A stretch of DNA of 64,000 nt from Bradyrhizobium zhanjiangense (GCF_004114935.1 NZ_CP022221.1:2439001-2503000); one strand, 5' to 3'; shown: positions 30,136 to 39,626, counted from the stretch's first letter. The notes: generated by a model not told the origin, from the sequence alone. Numbers and translations: made by a program.

Positions 30136-30457
30136 CTGGAACGGCCCCATGCAGCGATTGGCAATCGACCTACGGCGCGACAATCTGGGCGGACAATCGT
30201 ATTGCCAGATGCACCGATGTTCCCGATAAACCTATTGTTGCCTCATCTATTTTGCTCCCTAGCCAGGGAGCGAAGAAAACCGGTCGCCCAACTGGTGGGC
30301 ATTTCGAGTGCGCCGATGGCACGCTGGGTCCTCACCCGAGCGCTTGCAAAGCCAACAGACCGGTGATCGAGTGTGGTCAAGGCTGCCAGCCGCCGAAGGC
30401 GGTGGCGCAACGCGCCAGCCTTGAGCACGGTCGATCACCGGTCTACTTCGCACCACC
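30136..30457. other. intergenic region with a large hairpin
   Basis: 320 bp between the ATPase gene and the IS3 element. No gene was seen. It contains the long inverted repeat at 30357-30444. Confidence 0.6.
30357..30444. repeat. long imperfect inverted repeat (28-bp arms)
   Basis: The arm 30357-30384 (AGACCGGTGATCGA...TCAAGGCT) pairs with 30417-30444 at 25 of 28 positions. The 32-nt centre itself contains GCCGCC-GAA-GGCGGT pairing, so the whole can fold into one long hairpin. It lies 13 bp from the IS3 insertion site and about 220 bp after the transporter operon. There is no U-run, so a classical terminator is not supported. Confidence 0.85.
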
Positions 30458-30475
30458 TGACCTTGCCCCCAAGTT

Positions 30476-31546
30476 TTATCCATTCCTGAGTTCGCCCCGG
30501 TCGTTGGATTTGCCCATTTGGGCGGTGGTAGCGACGGGAGCTGGCGCGGAGCCCTCAGCATAGCGCAGCGCCAGATCCCGTCGCGGGTTGCAGGTGATGG
30601 CGAACTCGGACGGCGTCCTCCATCCGAGCTGTGAGTGTGGTCGTGTGTCGTTGTAATCCGCGCGCCAGCATCCGAGCGCGACGCGGGCCTGGGCCAGCGA
30701 GGTGAACAACGTCTCGTTCAACAATTCATCCCGCAGCCGGCCGTTGAAGCTCTCGATGAAGGCGTTCTGCATGGGCTTGCCTGGCGCGATGTAGTGCCAA
30801 GCGACGCGGCTCTGATCGGCCCACGTCAGAATGGCGTTGCTGGTGAGTTCGGTGCCGTTGTCGCTAACCACCGTCTTGGTCTTGACCGCGCTCGGTGATC
30901 AGGCGGTCCAGTTCCCGCGACACCCGGGCGCCCGAGAGCGAGGTATCGGCCACCAGCGCCAGACACTCGCGGGTGCAATCGTCGACCACGGTCAGAATGC
31001 GGAAGCGACGGCCGTCGGTGAGCTGATCCGACACGAAGTCGAGCGACCAACGATCGTTGGGGGCCATCGGCGCCATCATCGGTGCCCTGGTCCCAATTGC
31101 CCGCTTGCGGCCACCACGGCGGCGTACCGCGAGCCTCTCTTCCCGGTAGAGCCGGAAGAGCTTCTTATGGTTGACCAGATAACCCTCCGCTTGAGCAGCA
31201 CGTGCAGGCGGCGGTAACCGAAACGGCGACGTTCCTGGGCGATCGCCCTCATGCGCTGGCGAAGGCCGGCATCATCTGCGCGGGTCGCCTTGTATCTCAT
31301 CGTCATGCGGCAGCAGCCGATGGCTTTACACGCCCGCCGTTCGCTCATTCCGTAGACGTCCACGAGATGGGCGACAGCTTTCCGCTTGGCAGCGGGCATC
31401 ACCATTTCTTTCCCAGGAGATCTTTCAAGGCCGCATTGTCCAGCATGGCGTCGGCCAAGAGCCGCTTCAGTCGTGTGTTCTCGTCCTCCAGGGTCTTCAG
31501 CCGCTTGGCCTCCGACACCTCCATCCCGCCGAATTTTGCCTTCCAT
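30476..31546 (-). pseudogene. IS3-family transposase OrfB, frameshifted
   Basis: The DDE integrase core can be read in three successive frames: GMSERRACKAIGC to LHVLLKRR (to about 31190), then MMAPNDRWSLDFVSDQLTDG-type sequence with the first Asp (31079 to about 30895), then [15 protein letters not shown] with the second Asp and [17 protein letters not shown] with the Glu (to 30476). The shifts near 31190 and 30890 are single-base changes, the second an extra T. Unless these are sequence errors, the element cannot move by itself. Confidence 0.85.
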
Positions 31547-31665
31547 TTGTAGATGCTGGCGTCACTGACGCCATGCTTGCGGCACAGATCGGCGACCGAA
31601 ACGCCAGCTTCGTGCTCCTTCAAAATCCCGATGATCTGCTCTTCCGTAAAGCGACTGCGCTTCAT
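31399..31665 (-). CDS. IS3-family transposase OrfA
   Basis: 88 residues with an N-terminal helix-turn-helix (KRSRFTEEQIIGILKEHEAG) and a C-terminal leucine-zipper region (LEDENTRLKRLLADAMLDNA). It overlaps OrfB, where this family normally uses programmed -1 frameshifting. Complete. Confidence 0.92.
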   Translation of the reverse strand: MKRSRFTEEQIIGILKEHEAGVSVADLCRKHGVSDASIYKWKAKFGGMEVSEAKRLKTLEDENTRLKRLLADAMLDNAALKDLLGKKW

Positions 31666-31823
31666 GCTCTGGTCCTTATGTGGGCCAGAGCGAACTTCAA
31701 ACTGGATTAAGCCCGTGGGGCAAGGTCACACCGTTCCTTCATCCAGCAGCGGCGGGCTTTCCGGTGATGTGACGATCACGTCGCTTTGTGCTGCGTTTTC
31801 TCCGTATCCGTCCGGTGAAGCTT

Positions 31824-33227
31824 TCAATTACCCACAAATTCTACTCCGACCATGGCGCCCAGCGCGATGTCGGTGAGGCGTGACAGCCCGCGCCACATGA
31901 CGGTATTGCCGGGCGGCGGATCGCTGGCGCGGGCGAGATAGCCGCCGAGCCGGGCGATCTTGATCAGATAGTGCGAGAGCGTTTTCTGTCTTGCTTTTGG
32001 TTTGTCGTTGACGAGGCGATCGAGCACGCCGATTTCAGTCGCAGTCAACGCGAGGGTTGGCGGTGCGTCTGGGGCAGAACGGTTGAGCATTGTCATCCAG
32101 AAGACCCGCCAACTCAGGATGCAAAAGAGCGAGATCAGATTGGTCAGAGACGCTGGGCGGTCCGGAGCTTCGACTCCTCAGCTTTGCAGCCCGATTTGAG
32201 GATCTTGTGGAACACCTCGATCTTCCATCTCAAACCATACCATTCGAGTTTCTCAATGGCGTCGCTGCGGGAACCAACAGGCAGGTCGGTGATCAGCTTC
32301 CAATCGATCTTCTTTCTGTTTTTCGGCGTCCCGCGCTCTTCGGCATGGATCACCGTCAAGGTCAGAGCGGGATAGCGCTTCTGCTTTCCGATCGGCGGCA
32401 GAACGCGAATCTTGCGATACCTGATCTCAAGAACGGCCTGGTCGGGATCGCCGTTGCTGTCTCTGACTTCGATGCGATGGAGCCCTTTGACGGCGACCTC
32501 GTCCATTTCGTCGGCGATCGTGTGATCCCCGTCTCCAGCCAAGCGGTCGACGCAGGTCCTGATCAGGAAATGAGTGCCGATCTCCTGTGCTGCGCAGAAA
32601 AGCTCGTAGATGTCACTCTCGCGATCACCAATATGGATGCATCGTTCCGAATGATCCAAGAGTTGCGTAGACTGCTTGAGATTTTCCAACCACCGGACGC
32701 TTTCCTTTTTCTCGATGGGAATCCGGGTCGGATTGATCTTCTTTTTAAGCGCTGCCGTCCCCTTGAATTTCTTCCGGGTCCAGAACTTAACGGCCGCCAA
32801 CCCCAGCGGCACCCCCTCGATTGTAACCGCGAGGCTCGAATGCATCAGGATGCCGCAAACCGTGTGCGATCTGAGGCGACCCGCCTTATCCCGTCCACTG
32901 TTTATGCTCTTGGTGATGCCGATCGCTTCTGACTTCTCGCGTTGAACTCGGTTGTATCGTGCAGCACAAGAACAAGACCGTCAGTGGCGGCGGCACGATC
33001 ACGTGTCGATTGGAAATGGCCGGCCAGAATGTCCGCTTCGCTGACCCGGTCATTAGAGAAGAAGCGGTAGGCTGCCTTGGTATTCGCCCAATCCTGGCAG
33101 ACGAGCGGAATGCTTTGTCCCATGGCGCTTCCAATCTGCGTGAGCAGTTTGCGGAATCTGTCGCCGAGCCGCGCGTCCCTAAACGCGCATCCACTACATG
33201 CGGATTCCGCTCGATGTCGCCCACCAT
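31824..33227 (-). pseudogene. IS4-family (Tn5-like) transposase, two frameshifts
   Basis: Starts at 33227 (MVGDIERNPHVVDA), continues after a shift as DARLGDRFRKLLTQIGSAMG, first Asp in LVLVLHDTTEF. After another shift near 32900 comes the long open part (32845-32144) with second Asp in HIGDRESDIYELF and Glu in LRWKIEVFHKILKSGC. A last shift near 32140 leads to the C-terminus ending VEFVGN at 31824. All catalytic residues survive but the frame does not. The 5' end abuts IS21-terminus-like sequence and then the IS91-like element. Confidence 0.87.
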
Positions 33228-33248
33228 TCCGGAATGATCTCGCCCACG
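33227..33248. repeat. IS21-type terminal repeat fragment
   Basis: The sequence TTCCGGAATGATCTCGCCCA resembles the start of the repeats at 35775-35835 (TTCCGAGATGATCTCGCCCA) at 18 of 20 positions. IS21-family ends carry such multiple repeats. It is squeezed between the IS4 start codon and the IS91-like element. Confidence 0.65.
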
Positions 33249-33356
33249 ATTGAACGAACCCGCTACGCGGGAGTGGGGGCAAGCCTGGTGAACTGAGGTG
33301 TCCTGTCTGAGAGGATGTTGGTCTTCGCACCACCCCTCTCAAGACAGGAGACCCAG

Positions 33357-34217
33357 ATGGCTACCATGAGCCCTCTTCGGCAGCGCATGATCGAGGACAT
33401 GACGGTCCGCAATCTGTCGCCGTCGACTCAACAATCCTATATCTATGCGATCGCAAAGTTTAGCCGCCATTTCGGCTACGCCCCGGACCGGTTGAGTTTC
33501 GAGCAGGTCCGCGCCTATCAACTGCATCTCATCGGCCAAAAGCGTTCGTGGTCCCACATCAATCAGGTGGCCTGCGCGCTGCGGTTCTTCTACGGCGTCA
33601 CACTCGGGCAGACGGAGGCATTCGAGCGGATCATCGGTGGCCAGAAGCCTGACAAGCTCCCGCTCGTGCTTAGTGCCGAAGAGATCGAGCGCTTCCTGGA
33701 CGCGGTTACAGGGGTGCGCAATCGCGTCGTGCTGGCGACGGCTTATGCGGCTGGCTTACGGGCTAGTGAAGTCGTCCGCCTGAAGGTGAGCTCGATCGAC
33801 AGCAAACGAATGTTGATCCACATCGAGAACGGCAAGGGCGGCAGGGATCGTTACGCGATGCTTTCTCCGCGACTGCTGGAGATTCTGCGCACGTACTGGA
33901 TGCGAGCCCGACCGGGGCTATGGCTATTTCCAGGCCAAGACCCCAGTGAACATGTCAGCGTCCGCTGCGTCCAGGCGGCCTGCCGCGCCGCCCGCCGCCG
34001 CGCTCGGCTTGCCAAGCCGATTACTGTCCATACGCTCCGGCACTCGTTTGCGACCCATCTCCTGGAAAGCGGGATCGACATTCGCATCATTCAAGTTCTG
34101 CTCGGACATGCCGAGCTGGGATCGACCGCGCGCTACGCTCAGGTCGCGACCAATCTGCTCGCCCGCACGACCAGCCCATTCGATGGACTCTCCGTCAGGG
34201 TGATCCCACCCGACTGA
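33357..34217 (+). CDS. tyrosine recombinase (accessory integrase of the IS91-like element)
   Basis: 286 residues from MATMSPLRQRMIED. N-terminal core-binding domain (SPSTQQSYIYAIAKFSRHFG) and C-terminal catalytic domain with Arg in [10 protein letters not shown], the [15 protein letters not shown] box (HxxR), [15 protein letters not shown] with the nucleophile Tyr. All catalytic residues are present. It ends 9 bp before the transposase start, so the two are probably expressed together. Its role in such elements (resolution or direct participation in transposition) is not established from sequence. Confidence 0.9.
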   Translation: MATMSPLRQRMIEDMTVRNLSPSTQQSYIYAIAKFSRHFGYAPDRLSFEQVRAYQLHLIGQKRSWSHINQVACALRFFYGVTLGQTEAFERIIGGQKPDKLPLVLSAEEIERFLDAVTGVRNRVVLATAYAAGLRASEVVRLKVSSIDSKRMLIHIENGKGGRDRYAMLSPRLLEILRTYWMRARPGLWLFPGQDPSEHVSVRCVQAACRAARRRARLAKPITVHTLRHSFATHLLESGIDIRIIQVLLGHAELGSTARYAQVATNLLARTTSPFDGLSVRVIPPD

Positions 34218-34226
34218 GCTGCGCAT

Positions 34227-35420
34227 ATGCGCCCCGTGCTCGAGGTGGCGGACATCCTCCGCCGCCACGGCGGCGCGTTCCGTGCCGCGCAGGGTCCTCG
34301 GCTGTCCTCCGATCAGCGCCGTGCGATGGCGGCCATCGAGGCGTGTCGCACAGCGACGCTCGGCGGCCACGTCGAGCGGTGCGACGACTGCGGCCTGGTC
34401 CGCGTCGCCTATAACAGCTGTCGCGATCGGCACTGTCCAAAGTGCCAAGCGCTCGCGCGCGCCCAATGGCTCGTCGAGCGCCAGGCCGACCTGCTGCCGG
34501 TCCCCTATTTCCATGTCGTCTTCACCGTGCCGGCGCCCGTGGCCGCCATCGCGCTGCAGAACAAGGCGGTGGTCTACGACATCCTGCTCAAGGCAGCAGC
34601 CGAGACGATCCGTCTCATCAGCGCCGACCCGAAGCATCTCGGTGCCGAGACCGGGATGATCGCCATTCTCCATACCTGGGGCCAGACCCTGACGCATCAT
34701 CCACATGCCCATTGCCTCGTGCCAGGCGGCGGGATCGCCCCTGATGGAAGCTGGGTTCATTGTCGCCCCGGCTTCTTCCTTCCCGTTCGCGTCCTGTCAC
34801 GATTGTATCGTCGGCTATTCCTGGAGCGCCTGCAGGCGGCGTTCGATGGCACCAAGCTCCAATTCTTCGGCCATCTCGCGCACCTCGTCGAGCCAGCGGC
34901 ATTCGCCAGCCATCTAAACGCCCTCCGCAAGGTCGAGTGGGTCGTCTACGCCAAGCGTCCCTTCGGCGGACCAGAACAGGTTCTGGCCTATCTTGGGCGC
35001 TACACCCATCGCGTTGCGATCGCCAACGGCCGGCTCCTTAGCTGTGACCAGGGCCACGTCCGCTTCCGGTGGAAGGATTATCGCGCTGGCAACAAATCCA
35101 AAGTGATGACACTCGACACTGAGGAGTTCCTTCGTCGCTTTCTGCTCCACATATTGCCGAAGGGGTTCCGCCGCATCCGTCATTTTGGTTTCCTGGCGAA
35201 CGCCTGCCGCGCCGCCAAACTCGCGCGCATCCGAGCGGCGCTTGACGCGCCGCAGCCACCTCCGCCTGCCGAAGCTGTCAACTATCGTGAGCGCTGCGCC
35301 ATCCTCCTTGGTCACCGCCTCGACTTGTGCCCCATCTGCGGAGGCCGCATGGTCGAGATTGGACCTGTGCCGCGTGCGCCAGCGCAGCGACGCGCAGCAC
35401 CTCGCTGCGATACATCATGA
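34227..35420 (+). CDS. IS91-family transposase
   Basis: 397 residues. N-terminal zinc-binding domain (CDDCGLVRVAYNSCRDRHCPKCQ region), then the Rep-like HUH core with the histidine motif HHPHAHCLVP and the tyrosine motif AYLGRYTHRVAIAN. A second zinc-ribbon-like pair (CPIC) lies at the C-terminus. Complete and undamaged. HUH enzymes of this family nick single strands and move by a rolling-circle-like route. Confidence 0.92.
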   Translation: MRPVLEVADILRRHGGAFRAAQGPRLSSDQRRAMAAIEACRTATLGGHVERCDDCGLVRVAYNSCRDRHCPKCQALARAQWLVERQADLLPVPYFHVVFTVPAPVAAIALQNKAVVYDILLKAAAETIRLISADPKHLGAETGMIAILHTWGQTLTHHPHAHCLVPGGGIAPDGSWVHCRPGFFLPVRVLSRLYRRLFLERLQAAFDGTKLQFFGHLAHLVEPAAFASHLNALRKVEWVVYAKRPFGGPEQVLAYLGRYTHRVAIANGRLLSCDQGHVRFRWKDYRAGNKSKVMTLDTEEFLRRFLLHILPKGFRRIRHFGFLANACRAAKLARIRAALDAPQPPPPAEAVNYRERCAILLGHRLDLCPICGGRMVEIGPVPRAPAQRRAAPRCDTS

Positions 35421-35708
35421 CCGACGACCTCGACTTGTCCGCTCCCACTGCACGCGCTGCCCTGCCGACGTTCTCCGTCGGAACGATCAAGCACGCTCAC
35501 AACGCCCGCCGAACGGGCGATAGTCAGCCGCCTGGGCTTGACGCGCCGTTCGACGCTATCGACGGCGGCATCCTTTGCTGCCAACATCAGCGACAATCTG
35601 CGGCCACACTCGCTCGCGGGCCCGACATCGGGTCAATCGCGCCTACCGGCGCCTAGATCGAACCCCCATAGGTCCGCGCTCACAAGACGCGGCTTCGTTC
35701 AATCCAGC

Positions 35709-35766
35709 TTCAAATAGGTCCCGCGCTGGACTTGCGGCGAGATCTGTGACGCGGGACCTATTTGAA
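35709..35766. repeat. perfect 17-bp inverted repeat beside the IS91-like right end
   Basis: The arm TTCAAATAGGTCCCGCG (35709-35725) is perfectly complementary to 35750-35766, with a 24-nt loop. It starts 5 bp outside the right terminal repeat of the IS91-like element. It may be a termination hairpin of the element or an older insertion. Confidence 0.9.
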
Positions 35767-35772
35767 CCCTCC

Positions 35773-35835
35773 AGTATTCCGAGATGATCTCGCCCACCGT
35801 TCCGAGATGATCCGGGATGATGTCGCCCGGGATGA
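35773..35835 (+). repeat. IS21-family left-end repeats
   Basis: Two imperfect direct copies of TTCCGAGATGAT...CTCGCCC / GTCGCCC just upstream of istA, as expected for the multiple transposase-binding sites of IS21 ends. Confidence 0.65.
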
Positions 35836-35896
35836 GGAGGTCTCTTCTGGTTCTGATAGGTCCAGCTTTTTCGGCTTTGCGAAGGAGTGGACCTGG

Positions 35897-36249
35897 ATGC
35901 CGATGGAGAGGCTTGCGATGCGCCATGTGCGCGATGTGATCAGACTGAAGTCGGCAGGAATGCCGATCCGCGAGATCGCGCGGCGGATCGGGGCTGCGCC
36001 TTCAAGGGTGCGGCTGACGATCCGTCGGTTTGAGGCGGCAGGGCTGACCTGGCCGCTCCCGAAGAACGTCACGGATGCGGTTCTGGACGCCCGGCTGTTC
36101 GCCGGCGCCGGTACCAAGCAGGGTCATCGACGCCGCGCCGAGCCCGACTGGGCGGCGGTTCACCGCGAGCTCAAGCGCAAGCATGTGACGCTGCCGATCC
36201 TGTGGGAGGAACACATCGCGGCCGAGCCCGATGGTTACCGCTACAGCCG
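35897..36249 (+). pseudogene. IS21-family transposase IstA, 5' part, interrupted by a RIT element
   Basis: N-terminal helix-turn-helix region (RDVIRLKSAGMPIREIARRIG) through EEHIAAEPDGYRYSR. ATG 35897 has GGAG upstream. At 36249 the codon for Arg is split by the RIT element; the gene resumes at 39657 with [11 protein letters not shown]. The combined IstA also carries two frameshifts further on. Confidence 0.88.
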
Positions 36250-36332
36250 TTATGTTGCCGCCAGATTTATGTTGTCGCTGCTGGAGCGAGCCAAGGATTG
36301 CGCCAATTTCCTCGGCTCGCTCCGCAACATAA
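36250..36332. repeat. RIT left end: three TTATGTTG sites and a 10-bp hairpin
   Basis: TTATGTTG occurs at 36250-36257 and 36267-36274, and inverted (CAACATAA) at 36325-36332. Between them GGAGCGAGCC (36283-36292) pairs perfectly with GGCTCGCTCC (36314-36323). The spacing mirrors that at the right end. Confidence 0.85.
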
Positions 36333-36349
36333 GAGTGTGACCTTTCGAC

Positions 36350-37345
36350 CTACAGGGCCTTCAGGAATGCCATCAACGACGGGAGAGAGGGTTGCCGAGG
36401 CGGCGGCCTCAGACTGCTGATGTCGACCCTGGCTAACGCCTCTGCTTTCATTTCCAGGTCGACTTCAGCATAGATGTGCGTGGTGTCTAATGACACGTGG
36501 CCCAGCCAAGCACGGATCGTGTTGATGTCGACGCCGGCGCGCAGCAGGTGCACCGCCGTTGTGTGCCGAACCGTATGTGGGCTTACGCGCTTCGTCGCCA
36601 ACGTCGGCACCGTTTCGCCCGCCATGGCGGCATATTGCGTCACGAGACGGTGTATTCCGAAGCGCGTCAAAGGCTGGTTCGTCCGCCCGAGAAAGACCGC
36701 TTCACTTTTGTTCCGGTCGGCCACAAGACGAGTCAACGAGGTTGCGGTCGTTGACCACAATGGACAGATTCTAACCTTGTTGCCCTTACCGTGAAGTCGC
36801 ACTGACGGAGACGCACCCAGTTGGAGATTGCCGACCGTCAATTTTGCTGCCTCATCGGCGCGAGCACCGCTGTTGTATAGGAAAAGCAGCAGAACATGGT
36901 CCCGCACCCCAAGACTCGTGCGTCTGTCAGGTTGATTTAGCAACGCGTCCATCTCGGCCTTTTCGAGGTATCCGATCGCGGTCTTGGCCGTCTTCTTGAA
37001 CGGCACTGCCCGTATCTCGGAACACCAGGCCAGGTGGATCGGCGAACGCGTCCCGATAAAGCGCGCCAGTGAATGGATGGTCGCCAGCCGTTGGTTGCGG
37101 GTAACCTCGCTGCACCGGCGATCGCGCTCCAGGTGGTCCAGGAACTTGCGGACGACTTCCGGCGTCAGCTCTTCCACGGTCATGCGATCGATGGCGCAGC
37201 CTCCCTGCTTGCTGGCGAACGGCAGCAACAATGTCAGCGTGTCGCGGTAGCTGGCTTGGGTGTTGCGGGAAAGATTGCGCTCGGCGACCAGATGTTCCAG
37301 CAAGAACCGCCGGATCCACGGACCAAGCAGGCTCTTATCCTTCAT
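36350..37345 (-). CDS. RIT tyrosine recombinase, third gene
   Basis: 331 residues from MKDKSLLGPW (37345), whose ATG overlaps the end of the second recombinase gene by 11 bp. Catalytic residues: Arg in GARADEAAKL, HTVRHTTAVHLLRAG (HxxR), WLGHVSLDTTHIYAEV with Tyr. N-terminal core-binding domain typical of integrases (NLSRNTQASYRDTLTLLL). Full length and open. In RIT elements the three recombinases are conserved in order and thought to act together. Confidence 0.88.
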   Translation of the reverse strand: MKDKSLLGPWIRRFLLEHLVAERNLSRNTQASYRDTLTLLLPFASKQGGCAIDRMTVEELTPEVVRKFLDHLERDRRCSEVTRNQRLATIHSLARFIGTRSPIHLAWCSEIRAVPFKKTAKTAIGYLEKAEMDALLNQPDRRTSLGVRDHVLLLFLYNSGARADEAAKLTVGNLQLGASPSVRLHGKGNKVRICPLWSTTATSLTRLVADRNKSEAVFLGRTNQPLTRFGIHRLVTQYAAMAGETVPTLATKRVSPHTVRHTTAVHLLRAGVDINTIRAWLGHVSLDTTHIYAEVDLEMKAEALARVDISSLRPPPRQPSLPSLMAFLKAL

Positions 37346-38279
37346 GGTCGGCCTCCATCGCGTACAGGGCAAAGCGCTCGCTGGCCGCCTGGAGGAGATC
37401 TGGCGTCATCTGCAAATAGCGCTGGGTTGAACGGATATCGATGTGGCCAAGGTAGGTGGCGAGTTGCGGAAGCAGTCGCTGCACCTCCTGGCCGGAGCGA
37501 TACCATGCAATTACCCGGTGCACCGCGGCTGTGTGGCGAATATCGTGCAGCCGTGGAGGTCGAGGCTCGCCGACAGGGCAACTGATTCCGGCGGCCCGGC
37601 GGACATGCTGAAACCAGGAGATGACCCGCACATAGTGCCACGGTCGACTGCCGCGCGTAGTGAATAATGGAGATTCTTGCCCGCGCGGCAGAGGGAGCCG
37701 GCGACGGCGCTCGACGTACTCGACCAATTCCTGGTTGAGCTTTGGTCCGATAGGCACGAGGCGCGTTTTGAAGAACTTCGTGTCACGGACGGTGATGACC
37801 TGATCAGTCAGATCCACGTCTTGCAGGACCAAACGAAGCGCCTCGCCAATGCGCATGCCGCTTCCGTACAGCAATAAGAGGAGCGTACGGTACATAGCTG
37901 GCACATGAGGGCGATGCCCAACCTCCAGGATCGAGGTCGCGTCCAACAGGCGGCGCAGTTCTTCCGTGGAATAAACATAGGGCGTTTGTTGCGGCAGCAG
38001 CTTTGGAAACGATGTCGGCAGTGGGGAGGATGCTGCGTACCCGCGACTGATGGCGAATCGATAAAGGCCGCTCAAAACCCTATATCGCAGCATCCAGGTG
38101 GCACTGAGCGATCCTTTGCCTTGGAGGAACTCGGCTACCGCCTCTGGGGTGACTTCGCCGATATCTCGATTGCCCATCGCTCGGCAGAACCTACGGAGCA
38201 GAACCTCAGCCGACTCGAAACGCGCCCCCAGTGAGCGCTGCTTGGCCAGATAGGCGTCGACAACATGGGTCAGCCTCAT
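37335..38279 (-). CDS. RIT tyrosine recombinase, second gene
   Basis: 314 residues. It starts at 38279 (MRLTHVVDAYLAKQRSLG) with ATGA overlap to the end of the first recombinase gene. Arg in GSGMRIGEALRL, HDIRHTAAVHRV (HxxR), YLGHIDIRSTQRYLQM with Tyr. Complete, all catalytic residues present. Translational coupling with its neighbours indicates one operon. Confidence 0.88.
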   Translation of the reverse strand: MRLTHVVDAYLAKQRSLGARFESAEVLLRRFCRAMGNRDIGEVTPEAVAEFLQGKGSLSATWMLRYRVLSGLYRFAISRGYAASSPLPTSFPKLLPQQTPYVYSTEELRRLLDATSILEVGHRPHVPAMYRTLLLLLYGSGMRIGEALRLVLQDVDLTDQVITVRDTKFFKTRLVPIGPKLNQELVEYVERRRRLPLPRGQESPLFTTRGSRPWHYVRVISWFQHVRRAAGISCPVGEPRPPRLHDIRHTAAVHRVIAWYRSGQEVQRLLPQLATYLGHIDIRSTQRYLQMTPDLLQAASERFALYAMEADHEG

Positions 38280-39498
38280 TGGAGGCCTCCCAGGTCGAAC
38301 GCTCCGACCTCGCGAAGCGCCTGCATGTTCACCTTGGCGTAGATGCTGGTTGACGCCGCGCTGCGATGTCCCAAATGGTCCCCGATCTCCTTTATCGACA
38401 GACCTTCGGCGAGAAGCCGGGAGGCGCAGGCGTGGCGCAACGCATGGCCACCGCGGTGGGCAGCGTCGATTCCAAGTGCAACAAATCTGCGGTTGGCGAC
38501 ATCATAAATGCTCCCTGCCTTCAACGGTCGACGGGGCGCGTGCATGCAGAGGAACACTTCCGGGCACGATGATAGCGGCCGCACCGTGTCGATGTAGCGG
38601 GCGAGCGCCTCAGCCGCAGAGGGAACCAGGGGATAGATCTGCGGCTGCCGGCGCTTCAGGCGGAAAAGCCGTAGCGTCCTACCGGCCCAGTCAATCTGAT
38701 CAAGGCGCAATGCCGCCGCTTCGCCGCTGCGCATCCCGTAGACCGCGAGCAACAGCAGGATCGCACGATCGCGGATGTCCGGGGGTTGTCAGTCTCGGCG
38801 TCGGCCAACATGCGCTGCACGTCGAACCACTCTGGGGCATACGGCAGCGACTCCTGACGATAAAGCCGAGGCCGGCAAATCGAGGCCGCTAAGCGGTCCG
38901 TACACATTCCCCGCTTTGCCGCGTAGCGCAGAAATCCCCGCAAGGCAGAGGCTGTGTTGGCCACCGAAACGCGGGACCATCGTCCCGTCGCCTGGGCGAC
39001 AAAATAGGCGTCAACGTCTTCAGGCTGAAGGTCCCTGAGTTGCCGGTTGGTTTTGTCGCACCAGCGCAGGAACCTGCCGATTATCCGGCTCCATTGCTCC
39101 ACCGTCGATGGCGAGAATCCGCGCTCATTGCGCATCCATGTCACATACTGGTCGAGTTGGCTCTGGTACTGAAACACGACGGTTGGTTCACGCCACCAAC
39201 CGAGAAATCGAAGCCAAGGCCGTCCGATGTCGACCACTCTTCGTGCTGCGGTGGCAGCCCCCGTCAGGCGCAGACGCTCGGTCGCGATCCGTTGGAGTGC
39301 CTCGATATCGATGCCCTGCGAAGCATCTGGACCGAGACGTGCGGCAATCCGCAACAGCTCGTTGCGCTTGATCTTGAGAGAAGCTGCGGTCGCACCGGCT
39401 TCTGCACAGTGGCGAAGGTACCGGTACCGCTCGTCGGTGAATGGCGCGTCATCACGGTGGGGTACGGTCAAGGGAATGGAATATATCGTCTGATCCAT
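38276..39498 (-). pseudogene. RIT tyrosine recombinase, first gene, frameshifted
   Basis: Starts at 39498 (MDQTIYSIPLTVP) with GGAGG upstream. N-terminal domain reads to ADAETDNPR, where one base is missing near 38784 (DNPRDIRD expected). The catalytic part continues in the next frame: AVYGMRSGEAAALR, HALRHACASRLL, HLGHRSAASTSIYAKV, ending GGLQ at 38276. All catalytic residues exist but out of frame. A one-base sequence error in the CCCCCGG run would restore it. Confidence 0.87.
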
Positions 39499-39542
39499 AG
39501 CGAGCCTCCATTGGACAAAAGGTTCGCTACCCAGACGTCGAA

Positions 39543-39626
39543 TTATGTTGCGTGAACAATGCCCGCAGAGCTCAGGCTCCCCGCAATTATCGCTCCTTGC
39601 ACAACATAAATCTGGCCGCAACATAA
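39543..39626. repeat. RIT right end: three CAACATAA sites
   Basis: CAACATAA at 39619-39626 and 39602-39609, inverted TTATGTTG at 39543-39550. Offsets from the end are 0, 17 and 76 bp, against 0, 17 and 75 at the left end. The outer 26 bp form the terminal inverted repeat. Confidence 0.85.

Larger units (their letters stand above)
30458..31728 (-). mobile_element. IS3-family (IS407-type) insertion sequence with 4-bp target duplication
   Basis: Terminal inverted repeats begin TGACCTTGCCCC at 30458 and end GGGGCAAGGTCA at 31728. Both sides are flanked by CACC (30454-30457 and 31729-31732), a 4-bp duplication as expected for the IS407 group. Length 1271 bp. The clean duplication suggests a fairly recent insertion. 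Confidence 0.92.
33249..35703 (+). mobile_element. complete IS91-like element with tyrosine recombinase and 15-bp terminal inverted repeats
   Basis: Left end ATTGAACGAACCCGC (33249-33263) and right end GCGGCTTCGTTCAAT (35689-35703) are inverted repeats matching at 14 of 15 positions. Inside are a recombinase gene and an IS91-type transposase gene, both open and co-oriented. Length 2455 bp. An almost identical partial copy lies in inverse orientation at 1-1333. Terminal inverted repeats are not typical of classical rolling-circle IS91 elements. Confidence 0.8.
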
